NCBI GenBank assembly: GCA_963773655.1
Contig: CAVZBX010000001.1
Span: forward strand, 744,001 to 808,000
Source: DASSQJ01 sp963773655
Lineage (GTDB): Bacteria; Actinomycetota; Actinomycetes; Actinomycetales; Dermatophilaceae
DNA length: 64,000 nucleotides
Direction of reading: 5' to 3'
This document shows positions 44,434 through 53,391 of this stretch, one piece after another. The notes under the pieces are model-generated. The model was not told the origin of the DNA. It was given only the letters and a program-made list of their open reading frames with translations, and ran no database searches. The position numbers and the translations under genes were made by a program. Numbering within the stretch: position 1 is the first letter of the stretch; each line of letters opens with the position of its first letter.

Positions 44434-46242
44434 TCAGTCGGCCGCGACCGGGAGCCGCACCCACGCCGTGGTGTCCCGGGGGACGCGGCCGTCGTCGGTG
44501 AGCGGGCCGGAGGCGGCGATCACCTCGCCCTCGGGAAGCTCCACCGGGTCGGCTCCGGTGTTCGTCACGACGAGCAGGGTGCGCGCACCGTCGCCCGAGA
44601 GGTTGCGGAAGGCGATGACGTCGTCGCCACAGCGCTCGTCCCAGGCGAGGCCGCCGTGCCCGAACCGGTGCCGCCGGCGGTAGTCGAGCAGCGTGCGGTA
44701 GAGCTCGAGGGTCGAGCCGTCGACGCCGGCCTGCTGGTCGACGGCCAGGTCGCCGTAGACCTGGGGCTGGGGAAGCCACGGGTCCTCGCCGGGGCCGAAG
44801 CCGAGGTTCGGCTCCTCCCTCGCCCACGGCATCGGGACGCGGCAGCCGTCGCGGCCGGTGACCTCGTGGTGGGTGCGGTGGAACGTCGGGTCCTGCCGGT
44901 AGCGGTCCGGCATCGTCGTGTGCTCGGGCAGCCCCAGCTCCTCGCCGTAGTACACGTACGCCCCGCCCGGCAGGGCGAGCATCATCGCGCTGGCCGCGCG
45001 CGCCCGCTTCAGCCCGAGAGCGGCGTCGGGCTGCGGGTCGTCGGCCCGGATGCCGTTGGGCCGGGGCCGGGACTGGTCCAGCCCGAGGCGCGAGGCGTGG
45101 CGCACCACGTCGTGGTTGGACAGCACCCACGTCGTCGGCGCCCCGACGGCGTCGTTGGTGCGCAGCGAGGCCTCGACGACCCGGCGCAGCTCGGCCGCGT
45201 CCCAGTGGCAGTCGAGGAACTCGAAGTTGAACGCCTGGTGCATCTCGTCCGGTCGGACGTAGCGGACGAGGCGGTCCAGGGGCTTGACCCAGGCCTCGGC
45301 GCACAGGATGCGGTCCGGCTCCCCGTAGGCGTCGAGCACCTTGCGCCAGCCGCGGTAGATCTCGTGGACGCCCTCCTGGTCCCACATCGGGGAGGCCCCG
45401 GTGGCGTTGTGGTCCAGGACGCCCGTGGGCTCGTCGTCGGCCTCGCGGCCCTCCCCGGTGGGGCCGTGGTCGGCCTCGACCCGGTCGTAGAGGCCCACCG
45501 GGCCGTGCCAGTCGGGGAGGTCCGGCTTCTTGACCAGGCCGTGGGCGACGTCGACCCGGAAGCCGTCGACGCCCCTGTCGACCCAGAAGCGCAGGATCGA
45601 GTGGAACTCCTCGCGGACGTCGGCGTTGTCCCAGTTCAGGTCGGGCTGGGTGACGTCGAAGAGGTGGAGGTACCACTGGCCGGGGCGGCCGTCGGCCTCG
45701 GTGACCCGGCTCCACCCGCGCCCGCCGAACACCGAGGGCCAGTTGTTCGGCGGACGCTCGCCGTCCGGGCCGAGGCCGTCGCGGAAGATGTACCGGTCGC
45801 GCGCCCGGCTGCCCGGGGGCGAGGCCAGCGCCTCCTGGAACCAGCGGTGCTCGCTGCTCGTGTGGTTGGGCACGAGGTCGACGAGCACCTTGAGGCCGAG
45901 GTCGTGCGCGGTGGCGATCATCGTGTCCGCGTCCTCGAGGGTGCCGAAGAGCGGGTCGACGTCGCGGTAGGCCGCGACGTCGTAGCCGGCGTCGTTCATC
46001 GGCGAGACGTAGAAGGGGCTGAGCCAGACGGCGTCGACGCCGAGGTCGCGCAGGTACGGGAGCCGGGCGGTGACTCCGGGCAGGTCGCCGATGCCGTCAC
46101 CGTCGGCGTCGGCGAAGGAGCGCGGGTAGACCTGGTAGATGACGGCGTCGCGCCACCACGGCGCCTCGGCGGAGTCCGGGGCGTGGACGCTGGTGCCGGG
46201 CTCGGTCACGGTCGCGGGAGTGGGATCGTTCACCGGCCCCAT
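44434..46242 (-). CDS. GH13 alpha-glucosidase/alpha-amylase family enzyme
   Basis: 602 residues. It begins APWWRDAVIYQVYPRSFADADGDG, typical of oligo-alpha-glucosidases (GH13_30-like). Catalytic motifs are DGFRVDVAHGL (nucleophile), RILCAEAWV (acid) and VLSNHDVVRH (Asp). It likely cleaves terminal alpha-1,4 or alpha-1,6 glucose from short maltodextrins or sucrose-type substrates in the cytosol. An in-frame GTG at 46233 is an alternative start. It lies with the glycerophosphodiesterase in a two-gene unit. Confidence 0.9.
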   Translation of the reverse strand: MGPVNDPTPATVTEPGTSVHAPDSAEAPWWRDAVIYQVYPRSFADADGDGIGDLPGVTARLPYLRDLGVDAVWLSPFYVSPMNDAGYDVAAYRDVDPLFGTLEDADTMIATAHDLGLKVLVDLVPNHTSSEHRWFQEALASPPGSRARDRYIFRDGLGPDGERPPNNWPSVFGGRGWSRVTEADGRPGQWYLHLFDVTQPDLNWDNADVREEFHSILRFWVDRGVDGFRVDVAHGLVKKPDLPDWHGPVGLYDRVEADHGPTGEGREADDEPTGVLDHNATGASPMWDQEGVHEIYRGWRKVLDAYGEPDRILCAEAWVKPLDRLVRYVRPDEMHQAFNFEFLDCHWDAAELRRVVEASLRTNDAVGAPTTWVLSNHDVVRHASRLGLDQSRPRPNGIRADDPQPDAALGLKRARAASAMMLALPGGAYVYYGEELGLPEHTTMPDRYRQDPTFHRTHHEVTGRDGCRVPMPWAREEPNLGFGPGEDPWLPQPQVYGDLAVDQQAGVDGSTLELYRTLLDYRRRHRFGHGGLAWDERCGDDVIAFRNLSGDGARTLLVVTNTGADPVELPEGEVIAASGPLTDDGRVPRDTTAWVRLPVAAD

Positions 46243-46305
46243 GTTTCCCCACCGACCGGGTCCGGGGGAAACCCGCGCCGCATCGCGGTCGGCCGTCGGT
46301 GCGGG

Positions 46306-46698
46306 TCAGATCGGGGTTGCCCCGTGGTCGTCGGCGGTGTTGACCATCATGTGCGCGGCGCGCAGGAAGTAGTCGCGCATCTGCTCCGCCTGCGCCTCCG
46401 GCAGGTCGAGGGTGTCGAGCGCCGCGAGCATGTGCCGCAGCCAGCGGTCGCGCATGTCGAGGGTCACGGGGAAGGGCGCGTGCCGCATCCGCAGCCGCGG
46501 GTGGCCCCGCTCGGCGCTGTACGTCGTCGGTCCGCCGAAGTACTGCTCGAGGAACATCCGCAGCCGGCGCTCGGCGGGGGCGAGGTCCTCCTCCGGGTAG
46601 AGAGCCCGCAGCTCGGCGTCCTGCGCCACGCCCTCGTAGAACGCGTGCACCAGCCGCACGAAGGTGGGGGCGCCGCCGACCTCGTCGTAGAGGCTCAC
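46306..46698 (-). CDS. glbO: Truncated haemoglobin, group II (GlbO-like)
   Basis: 130 residues. It has the 2/2 globin pattern LYDEVGGAPTFVRLVHAFYEGV, the proximal His in RLRMRHAPFPV, YFGGPTTYS before it and the group II Trp(G8) in MRDRWLRHM. GlbO binds O2 at haem and in actinobacteria is linked to oxygen or NO handling. The GTG start overlaps the mscS-like gene's stop by 4 bp (GTGA), so it is translated from the pepN-mscS-glbO transcript. Confidence 0.92.
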   Translation of the reverse strand: MSLYDEVGGAPTFVRLVHAFYEGVAQDAELRALYPEEDLAPAERRLRMFLEQYFGGPTTYSAERGHPRLRMRHAPFPVTLDMRDRWLRHMLAALDTLDLPEAQAEQMRDYFLRAAHMMVNTADDHGATPI

Positions 46699-47645
46699 GG
46701 GGCCGCACCCTGCAGCGGAGGGAGCGGCGGGCCCTGGATGTCGTTGGCGTCGAACGCCGCCTTGATCCGCGCCCGCAGCTCGCGCTGCACGCCGAAGTTC
46801 TCGCCGGCGAGGGTCTTGGCCAGCACCTTGACCGTGACCGTCTGCCCGGTGATCGAGTCGACACCGAGCACGGTCGGCGACTCGATGAGCAGCGGCTCCC
46901 ACTCGGGGTCGGCGGCGAAGGCCTCGCACACCTCCTGGACGATGCCGAGGACCTTCTGGATGTCCTCCTGGTAGGAGACCGGCATGTCGACCCACGCCGC
47001 GCCGTTGCCCTGCGACCGGTTGCCGATCCGGATGATCTCGCCGTTGCGGACGTACCAGACGACGCCGTCGAAGTCGCGCAGGCGGGTGATCCGCAGGGTG
47101 ACCTCCTCGATGGTGCCGATGGCCTCGCCGGTGTCCACCACGTCACCGACCCCGTACTGGTCCTCGAAGATCATGAAGACGCCGGAGAGGAAGTCCTTGA
47201 CCAGGCTCTGCGCCCCGAAGCCGATGGCGACACCCGCGACGCCGGCGGACGCCAGCAGCGGACCCAGGGGGAGGCCGATCAGGTCCATGACGGTCAGGCC
47301 CGCGACGGCTCCGATGACGAAGGTCGAGACGCTGCGCAGCAGCGAGCCGACCGTCTGCACCCGGGCGCGCTGGCGCTCGGCCGACAGCCCGGTGGTGGTC
47401 GCGAGGATGTTGCCCCTGGCGTCCTTCTCCGACGACCGCTGCGTCGAGCGGGCCGACATCGTGTCGACGGCTCGGTCGATGATGCGGTGCAGCGCCCAGC
47501 GCGCCACGAACGCCAGGACGATCGTGACGACGATGAGCACACCCTGCTTGAGCAGCCAGCTCTGGGCGTCCGCGACGAAGTCCATGACGAGCGCGGGGGA
47601 GAGGCCGGCCAGGTCGGCGGTCGAGAGCGTCTCAGCCACGGGCAT
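46695..47645 (-). CDS. MscS-family mechanosensitive ion channel
   Basis: 316 residues. Two N-terminal hydrophobic segments (GVLIVVTIVLAFVARWAL and VSTFVIGAVAGLTVMDLIG) are followed by the pore helix ASAGVAGVAIGFGAQSLVKDFLSG, the conserved MscS TM3, and the cytoplasmic beta domain with GDVVDTGEAIGTIEEVTLRITRLRD. It opens on membrane tension to release osmolytes. Its ATG lies inside the pepN 3' end (14-bp overlap), and its stop overlaps glbO, so the three genes are coupled. Confidence 0.92.
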   Translation of the reverse strand: MPVAETLSTADLAGLSPALVMDFVADAQSWLLKQGVLIVVTIVLAFVARWALHRIIDRAVDTMSARSTQRSSEKDARGNILATTTGLSAERQRARVQTVGSLLRSVSTFVIGAVAGLTVMDLIGLPLGPLLASAGVAGVAIGFGAQSLVKDFLSGVFMIFEDQYGVGDVVDTGEAIGTIEEVTLRITRLRDFDGVVWYVRNGEIIRIGNRSQGNGAAWVDMPVSYQEDIQKVLGIVQEVCEAFAADPEWEPLLIESPTVLGVDSITGQTVTVKVLAKTLAGENFGVQRELRARIKAAFDANDIQGPPLPPLQGAAP

Positions 47646-50172
47646 CACGCTCCTGGGCGGCCAGCCCCCGGACCACCGGGTCGCGGTTCTCCTGCACGAG
47701 GCGACGCAGCGCCGCCGGCGCCTCCGGGTGCTCGTCGAGCCAGGCCTGGGTGGCGTCGGCGAGGCGGCGGTCGGCGAGGGAACGGGGGTAGAAGCCGAGG
47801 ACGATGGCCTCGACGAGCGCGTGGGAGCGGCTGCGGGAGAGGGGAAGCAGGGCCTCGTGGTACCGCTCGACGTACGGGGCGAGCACCTCGGCCGGGGTCC
47901 CCGAGCGGGTGAAGCCCGCTGCCAGCGCCTCGACGACGGAGTTGGGCAGGGTGTCCTCCTCGACGGCGGCCGCCCACGCCTCGGCCTTGGCCTCGGCGGT
48001 GGGCCGGGCGGCCCGCGCCCGCGCGGCCCGCTCGCGGCCGGTGGCGGTGTCCTCGCGGCGGCGCTCGGCGTCGATCTCGTCGGCCCCGGCGTCCCCGGCC
48101 GCGGCCAGCGCGGTGAGGAGGGTCCAGCGCAGCTCGAAGTCGACCCGTAGCCCGTCGAGCACCTCGGTGCCCTCCAGCAGCGCGCGCACCGGCGCGGTGT
48201 CGTCGTCGACGGTGGTGAAGGTCGCCCACGCCGTGACCAGCTGGAGCTGGGCGTCGCTGCCGGGCTCGGCGGCGCACGCCGTCTCCCACAGTCGCCGGCG
48301 CGCCTCCCGCCGGGTGTCCTCACGGGTGGCCGGGTCGGTGAAGCGGAACACTGCGACCTGCAGGTGCGAGAGCAGGGTGCGCAGCAGGGTGGAGTCGCGC
48401 TCGCCCGGCAGCACGCCGAGCACGAGGTCGGCGAACGAGCGGGCCGACATCTCGGCCTCGCGCATCATGTCCCAGGCCGAGGCGAGGACGAGGGCGCGCG
48501 GGAGCGAGTGCTCGAATCCGCGGGCGTGCACGAGCGCCGTCGCCAGCGAGCGCTCGTCGAGGCGCAGCTTGGCGTAGGTGAGGTCGTCGTCGTTGACGAG
48601 CAGCAGGTCGGGCTGCTGGCGGCCGACGAGCTCGGGCACGTCGGTGCGCTCCCCGGACACGTCGAGCTCGAGGCGGTCGATGCGCACCAGCGCCTCGTCG
48701 CGCACCTCGTACAGGCCGACGGCCAACCGGTGGGGGCGCAGCGTCCCGCGGGTCTGCTCGATCGTCGCGCTGGTGATGCGGCCACGGTCGTCGACCTCGA
48801 CGAGGGGCCGCAGCACGTTGGCTCCCGACGTCTCGAGCCAGTACGTGGACCAGGTGCGCAGGTCGCGACCCGAGGTGGCCTCGAGCTCGGTGAGCAGGTC
48901 GTCGAGCGTCGTGTTGCCCCACGCGTGTGTCGCGAAGTAGGCGCGCAGCCCGTCGCGGAACGGCTCGCGCCCGACGTAGGCGACGAGCTGCTTGAGCACC
49001 GAGGCGCCCTTGGCGTAGGTGATGCCGTCGAAGTTGACCTCGACGTCCTCGAGGTCGCGGATCTCCGCGACGATCGGGTGGGTGGTGCTCAGCTCGTCCT
49101 GGGTGTAGGCCCAGTCCTTCTCGTAGGTGCCGAACGTCGTCCACGCGTCGGTCCACTCGGTGGCCTCGGCCTGCGCGGTCGTGGAGGCCCACTCGGCGAA
49201 GGACTCGTTGAGCCAGAGGTCGTTCCACCACCTCATCGTCACGAGGTTGCCGAACCACATGTGGGCCAGCTCGTGGAGCACGGTCAGCGCCCGGCGCTCC
49301 ACGATCGCCTCGGTGACGCGGGAGCGGAACACGTACATCTCGTTGATGGTGACGCAGCCCGCGTTCTCCATCGCGCCCATGTTGTACTCCGGGGTGAACA
49401 GCTGGTCGTACTTCTCGAAGGGGTACGCGCAGTCGAACTCCTCCTCGAAGAAGGCGAAGCCACGCTTGGTGAGGTCGACGAGGTTCTCGGCGTCGAGGTA
49501 GGGCCGCAGGCTCCGACGGCAGAACAGCCCCAGCGGCACCTCGCCGGCCCTGGAGGTCACCGAGTCACGGACGACCTCGTACGGGCCGGCGACGAGTGCG
49601 GTGATGTAGCTGGAGATGCGCGGGGTCGGCGCGAACCGCCAGGTGGCAGTGCCGTCCGCGGCCGGCTCCGGCTCCGGGGTCGGGCTGTTCGAGACGACCT
49701 GCCAGTGGGCCGGCGCGGTGACCGTGAACGTGAAGCGGGCCTTGAGGTCGGGTTGCTCGAACACCGGGAACATCCGCCGGCTGTCCGGCACCTCGAACTG
49801 GGTGTACAGGTACACCTCGTCGTCGACCGGGTCGACGAACCGGTGCAGGCCCTCCCCGGTGTTGGTGAAGCGTCCGGTGGCGCGCACCGTGACGACGTTC
49901 TCGGTCGCGAGGCCGGCGAGGCGCACCCGGGAGTCGGCGAAGTGCGTGGCCGGGTCGAGCTCGGTGCCGTTGACGGTGATCGCCTCCACGCTCTCACCGA
50001 CGAAGTCGAGGAAGGTCTCCGCGCCCGGGTGCGCGCACGTGAAGTGGATGGTGCTCGTCGTCGCGAAGGTCTGCTCGCTGCGCGTGACGTCGAGCTCGAC
50101 GTCGTGGCGGTCGACCTCGACGAGGGCGGACCGGGTCGCGGCCTCCTCGCGGGTCAGGTTCGTGCCGGGCAC
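47632..50172 (-). CDS. pepN: Aminopeptidase N (M1 family)
   Basis: 846 residues, usual actinobacterial PepN length. The exopeptidase motif GAMENAG is at about residue 250 and the zinc site is HELAHMWFGN with downstream NESFAEWAS giving the third ligand. A C-terminal helical ERAP-like domain follows. It removes N-terminal residues from peptides in the cytosol. GTG 50172 is preceded by GAGGAG 7 nt upstream. It is the first gene of a minus-strand pepN-mscS-glbO unit. Confidence 0.95.
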   Translation of the reverse strand: MPGTNLTREEAATRSALVEVDRHDVELDVTRSEQTFATTSTIHFTCAHPGAETFLDFVGESVEAITVNGTELDPATHFADSRVRLAGLATENVVTVRATGRFTNTGEGLHRFVDPVDDEVYLYTQFEVPDSRRMFPVFEQPDLKARFTFTVTAPAHWQVVSNSPTPEPEPAADGTATWRFAPTPRISSYITALVAGPYEVVRDSVTSRAGEVPLGLFCRRSLRPYLDAENLVDLTKRGFAFFEEEFDCAYPFEKYDQLFTPEYNMGAMENAGCVTINEMYVFRSRVTEAIVERRALTVLHELAHMWFGNLVTMRWWNDLWLNESFAEWASTTAQAEATEWTDAWTTFGTYEKDWAYTQDELSTTHPIVAEIRDLEDVEVNFDGITYAKGASVLKQLVAYVGREPFRDGLRAYFATHAWGNTTLDDLLTELEATSGRDLRTWSTYWLETSGANVLRPLVEVDDRGRITSATIEQTRGTLRPHRLAVGLYEVRDEALVRIDRLELDVSGERTDVPELVGRQQPDLLLVNDDDLTYAKLRLDERSLATALVHARGFEHSLPRALVLASAWDMMREAEMSARSFADLVLGVLPGERDSTLLRTLLSHLQVAVFRFTDPATREDTRREARRRLWETACAAEPGSDAQLQLVTAWATFTTVDDDTAPVRALLEGTEVLDGLRVDFELRWTLLTALAAAGDAGADEIDAERRREDTATGRERAARARAARPTAEAKAEAWAAAVEEDTLPNSVVEALAAGFTRSGTPAEVLAPYVERYHEALLPLSRSRSHALVEAIVLGFYPRSLADRRLADATQAWLDEHPEAPAALRRLVQENRDPVVRGLAAQERDARG

Positions 50173-50426
50173 GGATACTCCTCGCGTGGGTACTGGGTGG
50201 GGGCTCGCCCGCGATGGGCGTCAGGCCATCTTGGCACGCACCCCGGGTGCTCCCCGAACGCGCGGTCCGACCGGCACGGCCCGTCCGGGGCGACACCGGT
50301 GCACCCGCCCGGCGGTGTCGTGGTCCGCCTGGTGGCACGATGGCTGGTGCCTCCCGCCCACGCGGCGGAGACCCGACGGCACGGCTCCGCCGCGCTGCGA
50401 CCGGCCACCCGACCCGGAGGAGACCC

Positions 50427-50897
50427 ATGGCCCGCGTCCACATCGGTGGCGACCACGCCGCCTACGAGCTGCTGGTCGACCTCGTCGCGTTCCTCGAGGA
50501 GGAAGGGCACGAGGTGACCAACCACGGACCGCACGCGTACGACGCGCAGGACGACTACCCGGTGTTCTGCCTGAGGGCGGCCGAGGCGGTCGCGGCCGAC
50601 CCGGGCTCCTTCGGTGTCGTCCTCGGGGGGTCCGGCAACGGGGAGCAGATGGCGGCCAACAAGGTGGCGGGCATCAGGGCGGCGCTCTGCTACGACGACG
50701 AGCTGGCCCGGCTGGCGCGGGAGCACAACGACGCCCAGGTCATCTCCATCGGCGCCAGGATGGGCACGACCGAGCACGCGCGCTCGATGCTGCGGACCTT
50801 CCTCGCCACCCCGTTCAGCGAGGACGAGCGGCACGCGCGCCGGCTGGCGATGGTGAGCGCCTACGAGCAGGACGGCACGCTGCCACCGCTGCCCTGA
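50427..50897 (+). CDS. rpiB: Ribose-5-phosphate isomerase B
   Basis: 156 residues. It opens VHIGGDHAAYELLVDLV and has the RpiB/LacAB loop GGSGNGEQMAANKVAGIRAAL. The GSGNGEQ form matches the mycobacterial type, in which a Glu replaces the catalytic Cys of E. coli RpiB. It interconverts ribose-5-phosphate and ribulose-5-phosphate in the pentose phosphate pathway. ATG 50427 follows GGAGGAG. Confidence 0.93.
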   Translation: MARVHIGGDHAAYELLVDLVAFLEEEGHEVTNHGPHAYDAQDDYPVFCLRAAEAVAADPGSFGVVLGGSGNGEQMAANKVAGIRAALCYDDELARLAREHNDAQVISIGARMGTTEHARSMLRTFLATPFSEDERHARRLAMVSAYEQDGTLPPLP

Positions 50898-51043
50898 GCC
50901 GGGGCCCTCCGTCCGCCTCCGCGACCTGCGGGGATGCCGCCCTCCCGCGGCGACGTCGCCCGGTCGGCGAGGCCCCCCGCCGACCTGTGGCGGCCGGGTG
51001 CGCCGAGCACTACTGTGTGCCGCGGCCCTACCACGCCCAGGGG

Positions 51044-52162
51044 GTGACCTTGGCCATCGACACCGACAGTCCCGGCGACCTCGTGGAGCAGGGCCCGGGA
51101 CCCCGGCGGCGGGTGTTCACCAACCGCTTCGCCGGTCTGGATGTCGAGCGCGCCGTCACGGCCGGCCTGCTCGTGGTCGTGGCCCTCGTGGGGATCGGTG
51201 TGGTGACCCACCCCGAGATCGTCCCCGTCGCGCTGTTCTTCCCGGTCGTCGTCGTCGCCGGGATCCTGCTCCGGCCGCGCCAGCTCGTCGTCGTGTGCCT
51301 CGCCGCGGGGCTCGCCGTGGCCTTCTGGATCCCCGACTCCGACCTGACGCCCGAACGGGCGATCGGCGTCGTGCTCTCCCTCCTCATGGTCATGGGGCTG
51401 TCGGGTGTGGTCTCCCGCTCCCGCGCGCTCGTCGGCACGCGCGGGCTGAGCGGCGACCGGATGTTCGCCGAGCTGCGCGACCGGATCGCCCAGGTGGGCC
51501 AGGTCCCCGAGCTCCCCGAGGGGTGGTCCGCCACCTCGTGCATCCTCTCCGCGCACGGCGACCGCTTCTCCGGCGACTTCGTCGTGGTCCACCTCGGCCC
51601 GTCCGGCAACCGGCTCGAGATCGCGCTCGTCGACGTGAGCGGCAAGGGCACCGGCGCCGGCACCCGTTCGCTGCTGCTCTCCGGTGCGCTCGGCGGGCTC
51701 CTCGGCTCGGTGCCCCCCGGTGACTTCCTCCGCGCCGCCAACGGCTATCTCGTGCGCCAGGGGTGGGACGAGGGGTTCGCCACCGCGGTCCACGTCGACA
51801 TCGACCTCACGACCGGCGAGTACTCGGTCGCGAACGCCGGGCACCCGTCGCCCGCGCTGTTCACCTCGGGTCGCGGGCGATGGACCGTCCTCGACGCCGG
51901 CCGGGGTCCGCTGCTCGGTGTCGTCCCGGACGTCTCGTTCCCGCGGCAGCACGGCGCCCTCGCCCCGGGCGACGCGCTGCTCATCTACTCCGACGGCGTC
52001 ATCGAGGCCCGCGACCGCGAGCTCACCGACGGCATCGACCGGATGCTCGGCGTCGCCACCCTGTCGGTGCTGCGGGAGGGCGACGTGGCCCGCGATGTGT
52101 GCGAGTCGGCCCGTTCGGGGGAGGATGACGACCGCGCGGCACTCGCCGTGCGCCGTCTCTGA
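51044..52162 (+). CDS. Membrane-anchored PP2C/SpoIIE-type serine phosphatase
   Basis: 372 residues. Residues about 35-115 carry four hydrophobic segments (AVTAGLLVVVALVGIGVVT, VALFFPVVVVAGILL, LVVVCLAAGLAVAFWI, AIGVVLSLLMVMGLSGVVS). The cytoplasmic SpoIIE domain has GDFVVVHLG, LVDVSGKGTGAG, VANAGHPSPALF and LLIYSDGVIEARD, which hold the metal Asp residues. Such phosphatases dephosphorylate anti-anti-sigma (STAS) proteins in sigma-factor control. GTG 51044 chosen, TTG 51050 possible; no strong ribosome site. It is 21 bp from trmB. Confidence 0.85.
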   Translation: MTLAIDTDSPGDLVEQGPGPRRRVFTNRFAGLDVERAVTAGLLVVVALVGIGVVTHPEIVPVALFFPVVVVAGILLRPRQLVVVCLAAGLAVAFWIPDSDLTPERAIGVVLSLLMVMGLSGVVSRSRALVGTRGLSGDRMFAELRDRIAQVGQVPELPEGWSATSCILSAHGDRFSGDFVVVHLGPSGNRLEIALVDVSGKGTGAGTRSLLLSGALGGLLGSVPPGDFLRAANGYLVRQGWDEGFATAVHVDIDLTTGEYSVANAGHPSPALFTSGRGRWTVLDAGRGPLLGVVPDVSFPRQHGALAPGDALLIYSDGVIEARDRELTDGIDRMLGVATLSVLREGDVARDVCESARSGEDDDRAALAVRRL

Positions 52163-52183
52163 CCCCAACCCGGAGGACCTGCC

Positions 52184-52861
52184 GTGGCCACCCGCCCGGT
52201 GCTCGACCACGCGCCCCGCGAGGGCGTGCGCACCTTCACCCCCCGCTGGCGCAACAGCCCCCTGACCGACCACCGGATGGCGACCCTGCTGCCCACCCGT
52301 GCGCTTCCCGACGGCCCGCTCGACTGGGCGGAGGTCTTCGGCCGGCGCGCCCCGGTCGTGCTCGAGATCGGCTCGGGGCACGGTGCCGCGGCCATCGCCT
52401 ACGCGCGGACCCACCCCGAGGCCGATGTCGTCGCCGTCGAGGTGCACGTCCCGGGAGTGGCCCGGATGCTGGCCGCGGCCGAGGGTGAAGGGGTGGACAA
52501 CCTGCGGGTGCACCCGGGCGACGCGGTGCCGCTGCTCGGCGAGCGGGTGCCCGTGCACTCGCTCGCGGCCGTGCACCTGTTCTTCCCCGACCCGTGGCCG
52601 AAGAAGCGGCACGCCAAGCGGCGCTTCGTGCAGCAGCACAGCCTCGGGCTGCTGGCCTCCCGGCTGCAGCCCGGCGGGGTGCTGCTCGTCGCCACGGACA
52701 TCCAGGCCTACGCCGCGCACACCCGCGAGCAGCTGGCGCACCACGGCCGCTGGGACGTCGTGGAGGGGGAGCGGCCCGCCTGGCGACCCGACGACGGCTT
52801 CGAGGCCAAGGGCCTGCGCGCCGGCCGCACCGTCACCGAGCTGCGCTGCACCCTGCGCTGA
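52184..52861 (+). CDS. trmB: tRNA (guanine-N7-)-methyltransferase
   Basis: 225 residues. SAM motif VVLEIGSGHGAAAIAYA, VVAVEVHVPGVARML, and the TrmB signature LFFPDPWPKKRHAKRRFVQ are all present. It makes m7G46 in the variable loop of tRNAs. GTG 52184 follows GGAGGACC. It is followed by a perfect hairpin at 52893-52915 and then two tRNA genes. Confidence 0.95.
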   Translation: MATRPVLDHAPREGVRTFTPRWRNSPLTDHRMATLLPTRALPDGPLDWAEVFGRRAPVVLEIGSGHGAAAIAYARTHPEADVVAVEVHVPGVARMLAAAEGEGVDNLRVHPGDAVPLLGERVPVHSLAAVHLFFPDPWPKKRHAKRRFVQQHSLGLLASRLQPGGVLLVATDIQAYAAHTREQLAHHGRWDVVEGERPAWRPDDGFEAKGLRAGRTVTELRCTLR

Positions 52862-52892
52862 CGCGCCCCACCGCCACCCCCACCTGCCTCAG

Positions 52893-52915
52893 CATTTCGG
52901 GGTCACCCCGAAATG
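52893..52915 (+). terminator. Perfect 23-nt palindrome after trmB
   Basis: CATTTCGGGGT-C-ACCCCGAAATG, 11-bp arms with a 1-nt centre. As RNA it would form an 8-9-bp stem with a small loop, 31 nt after trmB, so a terminator is likely; as DNA it is also a good dimer-binding site. Confidence 0.55.
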
Positions 52916-53119
52916 TCGTCATCGCGGGGGTTGCCAAGCCGTACCGGGTCGACGAACCGGGGTGTGGTGGCCGGCGCCGGGCTGCCGGCGGGTCGTCGGG
53001 GTAGCCGGACCCGCGCTCGCCCGGTCCGCTCCTTCGTCGCGGCCCCGGCTCGCGCTCCCGGCACCCGGCTCCCGCCACGCCACGAGCCCGGCTCCTGCGT
53101 CGCCGGGCTCGTCGTCGTG

Positions 53120-53193
53120 TCGGGGTAGCCGGATTTGAACCGGCGGCCTTCCGCTCCCAAAGCGGACGCGCTACCAACCTGCGCCATACCCCG
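53120..53193 (-). tRNA. tRNA-Pro (TGG anticodon)
   Basis: 74 nt on the minus strand. The acceptor stem CGGGGTA pairs with TACCCCG, the D arm is GCGCAGGTTGGTAGCGC, the anticodon loop is TTTGGGA with TGG, and the T arm is GCCGGTTCAAATCCGGC. The discriminator is A and CCA is not encoded. Confidence 0.95.
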
Positions 53194-53272
53194 CCGCCCA
53201 CGGGTGATTTCTGCTCCCGCGAGTGCGCCCCATAGGCTAGCGCTGCCCTCGCGGTCCCGGCCGACGAGGTGC

Positions 53273-53343
53273 GCGGGCGTAGCTCAATGGCAGAGCCCCA
53301 GCCTTCCAAGCTGGTCATGCGGGTTCGATTCCCGTCGCCCGCT
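53273..53343 (+). tRNA. tRNA-Gly (TCC anticodon)
   Basis: 71 nt. The acceptor stem GCGGGCG pairs with CGCCCGC, the D arm is GCTCAATGGCAGAGC, the anticodon loop is CTTCCAA with TCC, and the T arm is GCGGGTTCGATTCCCGT. The discriminator is T and CCA is not encoded. The trkH promoter begins within 40 bp downstream. Confidence 0.95.
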
Positions 53344-53379
53344 CTCCCGGAGGTCCGCATCCGCCCCCGGCGCGAGTGC

Positions 53380-53385
53380 CATGCT
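53380..53385 (+). promoter_or_regulatory. Possible -10 element CATGCT of leaderless trkH
   Basis: CATGCT ends 6 nt before GTG 53392, 37 nt downstream of tRNA-Gly. Confidence 0.4.
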
Positions 53386-53391
53386 GGGCCG

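Noticed and set aside
52893..53119. Possible riboswitch or small RNA before tRNA-Pro
   Set aside because: Only the palindrome is structured; no known riboswitch core or conserved sequence was seen.
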